Below are positions 25,923-34,235 of a stretch of 64,000 nucleotides of DNA, one piece after another (the stretch's first letter is position 1; each line of letters opens with the position of its first letter). The translations under genes were made by a program, and so were the position numbers. The notes under the pieces were generated by a model. That model did no database searches. It saw only the letters and a list, made by a program, of their open reading frames with translations, and was not told where the DNA came from. The stretch is from NCBI GenBank assembly GCA_036824005.1, contig DAITBA010000020.1, positions 8,104-72,103 on the forward strand, read 5' to 3'. The stretch comes from DAITBA01 sp036824005 (GTDB taxonomy: Bacteria > Pseudomonadota > Gammaproteobacteria > Burkholderiales > Rhodocyclaceae).

Positions 25923-26888
25923 ATGCTTGCGCGCACCGCCCTGGATCGTTGGCTGTTCCGCCTGCGTGGGCCGGAGCCTGCGCCGGTCACGCTCGGGTTC
26001 CGGCGCATCTTCGTACTGCCCACCGGCGCCGGATTCGCCTACGCCGCCGCCCTATTGCTCATGCTTGCCGGTTCCATCAACTACGGGCTGAGCCTGGGTT
26101 ATCTGCTCACCTTCCTTCTCGCCGGTCTGGGCATCATCGCCATCCTGCAGACGTTCCGCAACCTCGTGCGGATTCGCGTCCTGCCTGGTCGGGCGGTACC
26201 CGTCTTCGCCGGCGAGTCTTGCCGCTTCGAGTTGCGGCTGCACAACCCCGGGGAGGAGCCGCGCCGCGCCGTCGCCGTCCGCATCCGCGGCGAACCTGCC
26301 GTGCATGCCGACATCCCGGCCCATGGCGCCACCGCCCTTCTGCTCGAGCGTCCTGCAACACGCCGCGGCTGGCAACGCCCTGGACGCATTACCCTGGCGA
26401 CGCGCTACCCGCTCGGACTGATCCGGGCATGGAGCTACGTCGAGCCCGATCTGCGCTGCCTGGTCTATCCCAGCCCCGAGCGCACGCCCCCGCCGTTGCC
26501 GTGGTCGACCGTGGCCGCGGGCGAACAAGGCAGCGCCGGCCGCGGGCTCGAGGATTTCGCCGGCCTGCGCGGCCATCAGCCGACAGATTCCCCGCGTCAC
26601 ATTGCCTGGAAGGCAGTCGCGCGGGGAGGCCCCCTGATGACAAAGCAATTTGGCGGTAGCGCTACCGAGATACTCTGGCTCGACTGGCACGGCCTGCCGC
26701 AAAATCTGGGCGACGAGGCACGGCTGTCGCGCCTGACTGCCTGGCTGCTCAAAGCGCGGGCCGCGGGGCTGCCCTGCGGCCTGCGCCTGCCAACGATGGA
26801 GTTTGCCCCGGCCGCTGATGCCGTCCATTTCCAAGCCTGCCTCAAAGCGCTGGCCTTGTATGGCGAAGCGAAAGACGCGCCTGCCTGA
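25923..26888 (+). CDS. DUF58 domain protein
   Basis: A 321-residue protein starting 1 base after the moxR stop. Two membrane helices are seen near residues 34-80 (the -10 to +10 hydrophobic run FAYAAALLLMLAGSINYGLS). The DUF58 motif DFAGLRGHQPTDSPRHIAWK and GGPLMTKQFGG lies in the C-terminal half. Proteins of this type accompany MoxR ATPases; the fold may resemble VWA domains. The molecular job is unknown. It overlaps tgpA by 29 bases. Confidence 0.92.
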   Translation: MLARTALDRWLFRLRGPEPAPVTLGFRRIFVLPTGAGFAYAAALLLMLAGSINYGLSLGYLLTFLLAGLGIIAILQTFRNLVRIRVLPGRAVPVFAGESCRFELRLHNPGEEPRRAVAVRIRGEPAVHADIPAHGATALLLERPATRRGWQRPGRITLATRYPLGLIRAWSYVEPDLRCLVYPSPERTPPPLPWSTVAAGEQGSAGRGLEDFAGLRGHQPTDSPRHIAWKAVARGGPLMTKQFGGSATEILWLDWHGLPQNLGDEARLSRLTAWLLKARAAGLPCGLRLPTMEFAPAADAVHFQACLKALALYGEAKDAPA

Positions 26889-28830
26889 GTACGGCGAGCA
26901 GCCGCTGAGCCGTGATCAGGAGCTCTGGCTTGTCGCCTGCGCCGGCGTGGCGCTGGCCACACACCTCAGCCATGCGCCCGTGTGGCTGTCTGGTGCCGCG
27001 GCCGCCGTGCTGGCGTGGCGCGCCCTGATCTGGTGGCGCCGTCTAGTCCTGCCGTCAAGGGGGCTGCTGCTGGTCATGGTGCTTGCAGGATGCGCCGGCG
27101 TGTTCATGAACTTCGGCATGTTCTTCGGCCGCGACCCGGGGACCGCCCTGCTGATCCTGTTCCTGAGCCTGAAACTGATGGAATCGTGCCGCCGCCGCGA
27201 CGGACTGACGGTCATCTTTCTCGGCTATTTCCTGCAGCTTGCGCAGTTCTTCTACTCCCAGAGCGCTGCCAGCGCCGCATTGGCCATCGCCACCACCGTG
27301 TTGCTGACCGCGACGCTGATCAAGCTCAACCACGACAGCATCGATGTCCGCAGCGATCTGCGCTTGGCAACGGTGATGCTGGCGCAGGCGACACCATTCA
27401 TGCTCGTCCTGTTTTTGCTCTTCCCGCGGGTCCAGGGGCCATTGTGGAGCCTGCCGTCCGATGCCCACGGCGGCATCACCGGCCTGTCGGAAAACATGTC
27501 GCCGGGATCGATCGCGAGCTTGAGCTTGTCGGACGCCATAGCCTTCCGCGCCGAATTCGAAGGGACACTGCCCCGGCAAAATCAACTCTACTGGCGCGGG
27601 CCTGTGCTGACGCGCTTCGACGGGCGCAGCTGGCACGCGCTGGCGGCAGCGAGCAGCAGCACCGTTCCTTACCCCGCGCGTGGTCCTGCGCTGCGCTACT
27701 CCGTCACCCTCGAGCCGCACTACAAGAACTGGATCTACGCGCTCGAGTTGCCCGGCGCGCTGCCCGCCGATGTCGCCATCACCTGGGACTACCGGTTGAT
27801 CGCCAAGGGGCCCGTGACGTCGCGGCTGCGTTACGACGCCCAATCGCACCTGCTGGCCGTCGCCGGAATCGAGGAGAGCGCCGCGATTCTCAGGCAGGCG
27901 CAACAGCTTCCGCCCGGCTTCAATCCCCGCGCCCGTGCGCTGGCAGCCCAGTGGCGCTCCGAAACGACGGACGACGAGGCAATCGTGCGCCGCATGCTCG
28001 ACTACTACCGCCAAGGGTTGTTTTTCTACACGCTGCAGCCGCCGCTGCTGGGCGATGACAGTGTCGACGATTTCCTGTTCGAGACGCGCCGGGGTTTCTG
28101 CGAGCACTTCGCCTCCAGTTTCGTCTTCATGATGCGCGCTGCCGGTATCCCGGCGCGGGTAGTAACCGGCTACCAGGGCGGCGAGGTCAATCCGATGGGC
28201 GGTTATCTGATTGTCCGCCAGGCAGACGCCCACGCCTGGGCGGAAGTGTGGCTGAAGGGCCAGGGGTGGCGGCGCATCGATCCTACCGCCGCTAGCGTTC
28301 CCTCACGCATCGAGTCCGGACTCGCCGCGGCGGTGCCCGCAGGGGAGCCGGTGCCATTTCTGCTGCGTACCGATCTGGCCTGGCTGCACAGCCTGCGCTT
28401 TCAGTGGGACACCCTGGCCAATGCCTGGAACCAGTGGATCCTCGGCTACAATGCGGTGCGCCAGCGCGAGGTCCTGCAGCGCCTGGGCATGACATCGCCG
28501 GACTGGCAGACCATGACCACGGTGCTGGGCGTGCTCACCGGCGCGCTCATGTTGTTGCTGACCTGGTGGACGGTGCGCCAGCGCGCGCGCCGCGATCCGG
28601 TACAACGGGCTTGGGAGCATCTGAGCGCGAAACTGGCCCGGCGCCAGCTGGCGCGCCATGCTTGGGAGGGTCCGACGGCCTATGCGCAGCGCATCAGCGC
28701 TGCCCAGCCGCGGCTGGCATCCGAGGTGGCGGAAATCGCCAGTCTGTACGCCGCGCTGCGCTACGGCAAGGGCGGCGGTGCACCCATGATCAGGGCGCTT
28801 GCCCGCAGAATCGCCGACCTGAACCCGTGA
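26860..28830 (+). CDS. tgpA: TgpA-like transglutaminase membrane protein
   Basis: A 656-residue protein; the ATG at 26860 (MAKRKTRLPEYG) sits inside the end of the DUF58 gene. About six N-terminal membrane helices (residues 20-190) are followed by a periplasmic part with the transglutaminase-like core: TRRGFCEHFASSFVFMMRAAGIPARVVTGYQGG (catalytic Cys), ADAHAWAEVWL (His) and RIDPTAAS (Asp). A further membrane helix lies near residue 560. Pseudomonas TgpA is an essential periplasmic transglutaminase; its substrate is not known. The gene order matches that of other proteobacteria. Confidence 0.93.
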   Translation: MAKRKTRLPEYGEQPLSRDQELWLVACAGVALATHLSHAPVWLSGAAAAVLAWRALIWWRRLVLPSRGLLLVMVLAGCAGVFMNFGMFFGRDPGTALLILFLSLKLMESCRRRDGLTVIFLGYFLQLAQFFYSQSAASAALAIATTVLLTATLIKLNHDSIDVRSDLRLATVMLAQATPFMLVLFLLFPRVQGPLWSLPSDAHGGITGLSENMSPGSIASLSLSDAIAFRAEFEGTLPRQNQLYWRGPVLTRFDGRSWHALAAASSSTVPYPARGPALRYSVTLEPHYKNWIYALELPGALPADVAITWDYRLIAKGPVTSRLRYDAQSHLLAVAGIEESAAILRQAQQLPPGFNPRARALAAQWRSETTDDEAIVRRMLDYYRQGLFFYTLQPPLLGDDSVDDFLFETRRGFCEHFASSFVFMMRAAGIPARVVTGYQGGEVNPMGGYLIVRQADAHAWAEVWLKGQGWRRIDPTAASVPSRIESGLAAAVPAGEPVPFLLRTDLAWLHSLRFQWDTLANAWNQWILGYNAVRQREVLQRLGMTSPDWQTMTTVLGVLTGALMLLLTWWTVRQRARRDPVQRAWEHLSAKLARRQLARHAWEGPTAYAQRISAAQPRLASEVAEIASLYAALRYGKGGGAPMIRALARRIADLNP

Positions 28831-29870
28831 CGACTCCCGCCAGACCAATGCCACTGACATCCACGGCCCTCGCGCTCGCCCTGCTTCTGTCACTCGCACG
28901 CCCGGCCGCCGCGGCGCCAAGCGGGTATGCCGGCCGCGCCGAAGTGCGCGAGTTCGCCGTCGAGATGTCGGAAAAGCACGGCTTCGAGGTAGACGCGCTG
29001 CTGCGGTTGTTCCGGCAAGTGCGATTCCAGCCCGGCGTGATCAAGGCCATCCTGCCGCCCAGTTCCCCTTCCGCGCGATCCTGGCGCGCCTATCGCGCCC
29101 GGTATATCGAAGCAGTGCGCATCGCCGAGGGACTGCGCTTCTGGCAGCGACATGCTGACGTCCTGACCGAGGCGGAGCAGCGATTCGGCGTCCCGTCCGA
29201 AGTCATCGTCGCCATCATCGGCGTCGAAACCGTCTTCGGCCGCGTCACGGGCAAGCACCAGACGCTCGCCGCGCTCACCACCTTGGCATTCGACTATCCG
29301 CCTCGCGCGGAACTGTTCCGCAAGGAGTTGGAGGAACTGCTGCTGCTCGCCCGGGAACGCGAGCGCGACCCCCTCAGCTTCACCGGCTCCTATGCAGGCG
29401 CCTTGGGCATTCCGCAGTTCCTGCCGAGTAGTTACCGTCGTTACGCTGTGGATTTCGATGGCGACGGCCATATTGATCTCGCCGTCAGCGAACGCGACGC
29501 CATCGGCAGTGTCGCGAACTTCCTGCTGGAGCACGGCTGGCAAGCAGGAGGAATCGTGGCGCTGCCTGCCCTCGCCACCAACGGCGAGGGGTACAAACTC
29601 TTCGCCGACGGTGGCGTCGAACCGCGCTTCACCCTTGCCGAACTGGCGGAGCACGGCATCACGGCCGAACGCGAAATCGCTGCCGAGGAGAAATGTGCCG
29701 TCATCGATCTCGCGACGCCCAACGATGCGACCGAGTATTGGCTGGGATTCCGCAATTTCTACGTGCTGACCCGCTACAACCGGAGCAGCTTTTACGCCAT
29801 GGCGGTATATCAGCTCGGCCAGGAATTGCGCGCCGCGCGGGGGTCGCAGCTCGTCGAGCAGCTGCGATGA
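28827..29870 (+). CDS. mltB: Lytic murein transglycosylase B
   Basis: A 347-residue protein starting with GTG that overlaps the tgpA stop (GTGA); an ATG at 28848 (MPLTSTALALALL) is an alternative. A signal peptide ends near the AAAAP. The SLT_2 domain has VIVAIIGVETVFGRVTGKHQTL with the catalytic Glu, the FTGSYAGALGIPQFLPSSYR motif and DFDGDGHIDL near a possible Ca2+ loop. No lipobox is visible, unlike E. coli MltB. Being fourth in the moxR operon suggests that the operon serves the cell wall. Confidence 0.93.
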   Translation: MTTPARPMPLTSTALALALLLSLARPAAAAPSGYAGRAEVREFAVEMSEKHGFEVDALLRLFRQVRFQPGVIKAILPPSSPSARSWRAYRARYIEAVRIAEGLRFWQRHADVLTEAEQRFGVPSEVIVAIIGVETVFGRVTGKHQTLAALTTLAFDYPPRAELFRKELEELLLLARERERDPLSFTGSYAGALGIPQFLPSSYRRYAVDFDGDGHIDLAVSERDAIGSVANFLLEHGWQAGGIVALPALATNGEGYKLFADGGVEPRFTLAELAEHGITAEREIAAEEKCAVIDLATPNDATEYWLGFRNFYVLTRYNRSSFYAMAVYQLGQELRAARGSQLVEQLR

Positions 29871-29921
29871 GTAGGCGGCGCGCCGTGGCAGACGCCGCAT
29901 CGTCGGGGTGGGGTCAGCTGC

Positions 29922-30851
29922 TCAGAGCAGCACGTCCTTCGATACGCCCTTGCGCTTGAGTATGCGCCGCAACTGGGCCAGCGCCTCGAGCTGGATCTGG
30001 CGTACCCGCTCGCGGGTGAGGCCGAGGAACTCCGCCAGTTCCTCGAGGGTGCGCACATCCCTACCGTTGAGGCCATAGCGCCACTCGATGACGGTCCGCT
30101 GCTTGTCGTTGAGCTGACCGATCCAAGCGGCGACCAGGGCCTCGATCTCGTTGCTGTGCAGCTGCGCTTCCGGGCTCTCCGCCTGCTCGTCGGCCAGAGA
30201 TTCGCCGATTGATAGATTGGGATCGATTTCCAGCGGCGCGTCCAGCGATGCCGTGTGCTCGTTGAACGCCAGGATCTGCCGCACTTCCTCCACCGGCTTG
30301 TCCAGCAGCTGGGCGATCTCATCGGGGCTGGACTCGCCGTTGCCGCTCGCTTCCAGATGGCGCAGCGTGCGCAGCACCTGGTTTAGCTCCTTCACGACAT
30401 GCACAGGCAGCCGGATCGTGCGCGACTGGCTCATGATGGCGCGCTCGATGTTCTGTCGGATCCACCACGTGGCGTAGGTCGAGAAGCGAAAGCCGCGTTC
30501 GGGATCGAATTTCTCCAAGGCGTGGATCAGGCCGAGGTTACCCTCCTCCACCAGATCGAGCAGCGGAATGCCGCGATTGAGATAGTGTTTGGCGATGTTG
30601 ACGACCAGGCGCAGGTTGTGCTCGATCATCTTCTGGCGCGCCGCGAAGTCACCCTTGCGCACCAGCCGCGCCAGACGTAGCTCTTCGGTCGCCGACAGCA
30701 GCGGATTGGCGCCGATTTCGTTCAGGTAGAGCTGGGTGACGTCGTTGAGGAACTCGTTGGTGGCGCGCTCGTTTTCGACCTGCAGTTCATCGTCGGGAAC
30801 ACCACCGGGATCCTCTATGTCGTTGTCCTCAGGGTACGTCGGGTCGTTCAT
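29922..30851 (-). CDS. rpoS: RNA polymerase sigma factor RpoS
   Basis: A 309-residue sigma-70 family factor. Region 1.2/2 contains DVTQLYLNEIGANPLLSATEE, LVVNIAKHYLNRGIPLLDLVEEGNLGLIHALEKFDPERGFRFSTYATWWIRQ; region 4 ends with ERVRQIQLEALAQLR. The cluster surE-pcm-nlpD-rpoS confirms RpoS rather than RpoD or RpoH. It directs stationary-phase and stress transcription. It overlaps nlpD by 4 bases. It is convergent to mltB with 51 bases between. Confidence 0.95.
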   Translation of the reverse strand: MNDPTYPEDNDIEDPGGVPDDELQVENERATNEFLNDVTQLYLNEIGANPLLSATEELRLARLVRKGDFAARQKMIEHNLRLVVNIAKHYLNRGIPLLDLVEEGNLGLIHALEKFDPERGFRFSTYATWWIRQNIERAIMSQSRTIRLPVHVVKELNQVLRTLRHLEASGNGESSPDEIAQLLDKPVEEVRQILAFNEHTASLDAPLEIDPNLSIGESLADEQAESPEAQLHSNEIEALVAAWIGQLNDKQRTVIEWRYGLNGRDVRTLEELAEFLGLTRERVRQIQLEALAQLRRILKRKGVSKDVLL

Positions 30852-31882
30852 CGCGCCGGCAGGTACTTGAGCGGATCGACAGGCTTGCCGTGGCGACGGA
30901 TCTCGAAATGCAGCTTCGCCAGATCGGTGTCGCTGTTGCCAAGTTCGGCGATCTTCTGCCCTTTCGACACGGATTGTCCCTCCTTGACGAGGATCTGATT
31001 GTTGTGCGCGTAGGCGCTGAGATAGGCATTGTCATGCTTGATGATGACAAGCTTGCCGTAGCCGCGCAGGCCGCTGCCGGAGTAGACCACCTTGCCGTCG
31101 GCCGCGGCGAGAACCGGCTCGCCGAGCTTGCCGCCGATGTCCACGCCCTTGCTGGTGGATTCGTTGAAAGGCGAGATGACCTTCCCCGATGCTGGCCAGG
31201 ACCAGGCGATGCCGTTTTCGCCGCCGGGCGCCTCGGCAGGTTTGACCTCCGGTTTCGGCTCGGGCTTGGCGTCGGGCTTGGGTTCGGGCTTCGGCGCGCT
31301 CGGGGTGGCCAGCGCCACGTCTTGGGGCTTGCGCGCTGTCTCCTCCGCTTTTTGCAGTTGCGCCAGCGCCTGCTCGGAATATGGCAGCTTTCCGCCTCTC
31401 GGCTCACGCTTGAAGGACTCACTGCTGGTGCTGCCGGCGCCGGTACCGGGTCCGGCGCTGACCTGTGCACCCGGTGCGCCGAGCGGACGCACCTCCACGG
31501 CAGCCGGCCCGGTTATCGGGCGCGCAACCGCCACGGCGTTGCCCTCGGGCGGCACCACGCGCAGCTGCTGTCCGACTTCGAGCTTGCTCGGATCGTCGAG
31601 TTTGTTCCAGGCGGCGACGTCCTTGTAGTCCTGCCCGTGGTTGAGGGCGATGCTGTAGAGCGTGTCACCCTTCTTGACCACGTAGTAGCCACCCGGGGTG
31701 CCCTTGGCGTCCGCCGCCGCTGGCGCTGCTGGCGCCGGCGCAGGTGCGCTCCGCGCAGACCCGCCGCGGTCTTGCACCGGTGCCGGTGGCGCACTCGAAC
31801 AACCGGCAAACATTGCCACCGCAGCAACAGCAGCCGCGCCAATCAACACACGGCCGTGACGGCCCGACATATGACGGTTCAT
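30848..31882 (-). CDS. nlpD: NlpD-like LysM/M23 lipoprotein (amidase activator)
   Basis: A 344-residue lipoprotein (lipobox FAGC, Cys28) with a Pro/Ala-rich linker, one LysM domain about residues 66-110 (YYVVKKGDTLYSIALNHG), and a C-terminal M23/LytM domain (about 235-340). The LytM domain lacks active-site residues: GVDIGGKLGEP has no His, and KLHFEIR retains only one. This is the degenerate state of E. coli NlpD, which activates the amidase AmiC at the division site instead of cutting itself. Between pcm and rpoS as in other proteobacteria. Confidence 0.94.
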   Translation of the reverse strand: MNRHMSGRHGRVLIGAAAVAAVAMFAGCSSAPPAPVQDRGGSARSAPAPAPAAPAAADAKGTPGGYYVVKKGDTLYSIALNHGQDYKDVAAWNKLDDPSKLEVGQQLRVVPPEGNAVAVARPITGPAAVEVRPLGAPGAQVSAGPGTGAGSTSSESFKREPRGGKLPYSEQALAQLQKAEETARKPQDVALATPSAPKPEPKPDAKPEPKPEVKPAEAPGGENGIAWSWPASGKVISPFNESTSKGVDIGGKLGEPVLAAADGKVVYSGSGLRGYGKLVIIKHDNAYLSAYAHNNQILVKEGQSVSKGQKIAELGNSDTDLAKLHFEIRRHGKPVDPLKYLPAR

Positions 31883-32535
31883 TCCCTTCCCATCATCAAC
31901 GGCACGAACCGCACCGGATCGTGCCGCGTCTCCACGTAGCTGCGGGCGGTGCGTTCGATCATGATCAGATGCTGCGTGCGCTCACCGAGTGGCAACAGCG
32001 CGCGTCCGCCGACGGACAACTGCTGCAGCAGCGCCGGCGGCACTTCCTTTGCCGCGGCGGCAACGATGATTGTATCGAAAGGCGCTCCCTCCGGTAGACC
32101 GAGCGTGCCATCCGCATGTTTCAACCTGACGTTGGGCAACCGAAGATGGCGCAAATTCCCTTTCGCCCGTTCGAGCAACTGGCCGATGCGCTCCACGGCG
32201 TACACCTCCGAGGCCAGCCGCGACAGCACCGCCGCCTGATAGCCGCAGCCAGCGCCGACCTCGAGGGTCTTGCCCAGCGTTCGCCCCGCGGCGAGCAACT
32301 CGATCATGCGTGCGACAATGTAAGGCTGGGAAATGGTCTGCTGGAATCCGAGAGGCAGCGCCGTGTCTTCGTAAGCGCGGCTGGCTAGCGCTTCCTCGAC
32401 GAACAGGTGCCGCGGAATTGCCGCGAGCGCCGCCAGGACCCGTTCGTCGCGGATGCCTTGCTCGCGCAGCCGCTCGACCATGCGCGCGCGCGGGCGTGTC
32501 GATGTCCACGCGGCGCCGTTGATCGGACTAGCCAC
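31879..32535 (-). CDS. pcm: Protein-L-isoaspartate O-methyltransferase
   Basis: A 218-residue SAM-dependent methyltransferase: LEVGAGCGYQAAVLS is the SAM-binding motif and QQTISQPYIVARMIELL the conserved substrate region. It repairs isoaspartyl residues in aged proteins. The start given is a GTG; the ATG at residue 19 (MVERLREQGI) is an alternative. It overlaps nlpD by 4 bases and follows surE by 6 bases. Confidence 0.95.
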   Translation of the reverse strand: MASPINGAAWTSTRPRARMVERLREQGIRDERVLAALAAIPRHLFVEEALASRAYEDTALPLGFQQTISQPYIVARMIELLAAGRTLGKTLEVGAGCGYQAAVLSRLASEVYAVERIGQLLERAKGNLRHLRLPNVRLKHADGTLGLPEGAPFDTIIVAAAAKEVPPALLQQLSVGGRALLPLGERTQHLIMIERTARSYVETRHDPVRFVPLMMGRE

Positions 32536-32541
32536 GTCGGC

Positions 32542-33285
32542 TCACGCCTTCAGCCACTGCCGCACGGTGGCGATCTGGGCGCTGTGGGTCAGATCGATCT
32601 GCAATGGGGTGAGCGATACATAGCAATTCGCCACGGCGTGAAAGTCGGTCCCCTCGCCGGCGTCCTGGGCTGCGCCGGCCGCTCCCACCCAATACACCGT
32701 CTCGTTACGCGGATTGACGGTTTTGATCACCGGCTCCGCCTTGTGTCGCCTGCCGAGCCGCGTGATGCGAACACCCTTGACTTCGGCTTCGGGAATATCC
32801 GGGACATTGATGTTCAACAGCACCGGCTCGCCCGGTCCACCGCGCTGAAAGCGCTGGACCACGTCGCGCGCAATCCGCGCCGCAGTCTCGAAGTGCGCGC
32901 CATGCTTGCTTGCCAGGGACACCGCCAGGGACGGAATACCAAGCAGATATCCCTCCGTTGCCGCTGCCACGGTGCCGGAGTAGATGGTGTCGTCACCCAT
33001 GTTGGCCCCCAGGTTGACGCCCGAGACAACCATGTCGGGTACGTAGTCCAGCATGCCGGTAACCGCGAGATGCACGCAATCGGTAGGCGTGCCATTGACG
33101 AAATAGAAGCCGTTGGGCGCCTTGCGCAGATAGAGCGGGCGATCGAGGGTCAGGGAATTGCTTGCGCCGCTGCGGTCCCGTTCCGGTGCGACCACCATGA
33201 CGTCCGCGACATCGCGCAGGGTTCTGGCAAGGATTTCCAGCCCCGGTGCGAAGTAGCCGTCGTCGTTGCTCAGCAGAATACGCAT
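32542..33285 (-). CDS. surE: 5'-nucleotidase SurE
   Basis: A 247-residue protein starting MRILLSNDDGYFAPGLEIL with the metal-binding Asp8-Asp9, plus VSGVNLGANMGDDTIYSGTVAAA. SurE hydrolyses nucleoside 5'- and 3'-monophosphates and short polyphosphate. It opens the surE-pcm-nlpD-rpoS operon. The region before it holds tRNA-Pro. Confidence 0.96.
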   Translation of the reverse strand: MRILLSNDDGYFAPGLEILARTLRDVADVMVVAPERDRSGASNSLTLDRPLYLRKAPNGFYFVNGTPTDCVHLAVTGMLDYVPDMVVSGVNLGANMGDDTIYSGTVAAATEGYLLGIPSLAVSLASKHGAHFETAARIARDVVQRFQRGGPGEPVLLNINVPDIPEAEVKGVRITRLGRRHKAEPVIKTVNPRNETVYWVGAAGAAQDAGEGTDFHAVANCYVSLTPLQIDLTHSAQIATVRQWLKA

Positions 33286-33396
33286 CGCAGGCGGGCGTGG
33301 GGCATCGAGTATCGTGTGTCAGCGACCTGCCGGGACGGGCAGGAAGCTTTCCTCGGAGAACAGACTTCGGCCTGCCCGCCTCGGATCGAGGGTGAT

Positions 33397-33474
<78 letters not shown>

Positions 33475-33548
33475 CTTGAAGGCAAAGTATAGCAGAAGAC
33501 ATCCGCACGCCGGGGCGCGGGCAGCGATGCAATGTGGCATCCGCGCGA

Positions 33549-33938
33549 CTATGCGCGAAGAAGCTCGATGATAGCGCCGATCTCGGCACGCAGGGCGGCG
33601 ATGTCCGGTGCGTTCTGACCAGGACGCGGGGATTCCGATGCCGCCGCTTTGTCGTCGTGTTCTTCCAGGCGATTCCGGGCGCCGCTGATGGTGAACCCTT
33701 GTTGGTAGAGCAGCTCGCGGATGCGTCGCACCAGAAGCACTTCGTGATGCTGGTAGTAGCGCCGATTGCCACGACGCTTCACCGGCTTGAGTTGCGTGAA
33801 TTCCTGTTCCCAGTAGCGCAGCACATGGGGTTTGACCCCGCACAGCTCGCTTACCTCGCCGATGGTGAAGTAGCGCTTGGCAGGTATCGGCGGCAGCTCA
33901 GGCCTGCTGCTTTGCTGGTCCACTGCTGTTGGCCCCAT
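33549..33938 (-). CDS. MerR-family transcriptional regulator
   Basis: A 129-residue protein with an N-terminal MerR helix-turn-helix (residues 22-90: KRYFTIGEVSELCGVKPHVLRYWEQEF). The C-terminus after residue 95 is short and lacks the Cys residues of metal-sensing members. Its gene overlaps the end of ihfA by 41 bases. The position next to ihfA and pheST is common in Beta- and Gammaproteobacteria; the target is unknown. Confidence 0.92.
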   Translation of the reverse strand: MGPTAVDQQSSRPELPPIPAKRYFTIGEVSELCGVKPHVLRYWEQEFTQLKPVKRRGNRRYYQHHEVLLVRRIRELLYQQGFTISGARNRLEEHDDKAAASESPRPGQNAPDIAALRAEIGAIIELLRA

Positions 33939-34224
33939 GGTTTGCCTTTTCCACGGCCAGCTTCAGCTTTTGGCTGGCGTGAAAAGTAACCACTCTGCGG
34001 GCGGTGATGGGGATCTCCTCGCCCGTCTTGGGGTTACGCCCGGGGCGCTGGGGCTTGTTGCGCAGTTGAAAGTTGCCGAAGCCGGAGAGTTTGACGCTTT
34101 CACCGTTTTCCAACGCGCTGCGGATTTCCTCGAAGAAACTTTCGACCATGTCCTTCGCTTCGCGCTTGTTCAAGCCAACCTTTTCGAAAAGGAGATCGGC
34201 GAGTTCTGCCTTTGTTAACGTCAT
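33898..34224 (-). CDS. ihfA: Integration host factor subunit alpha
   Basis: A 108-residue DNA-bending protein of the HU/IHF family. I chose the ATG at 34224 because GGGAG lies 5 bases before it; a GTG two codons earlier overlaps that site. ALENGESVKLSGFGNFQLRNKPQRPGRNPKTGEEIPITARRVVTF is the conserved DNA-binding arm. With the IhfB encoded at 51.0 kb it forms the IHF heterodimer. It follows pheT in the translation cluster. Confidence 0.96.
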   Translation of the reverse strand: MTLTKAELADLLFEKVGLNKREAKDMVESFFEEIRSALENGESVKLSGFGNFQLRNKPQRPGRNPKTGEEIPITARRVVTFHASQKLKLAVEKANHGANSSGPAKQQA

Positions 34225-34235
34225 GCTCACTCCCT

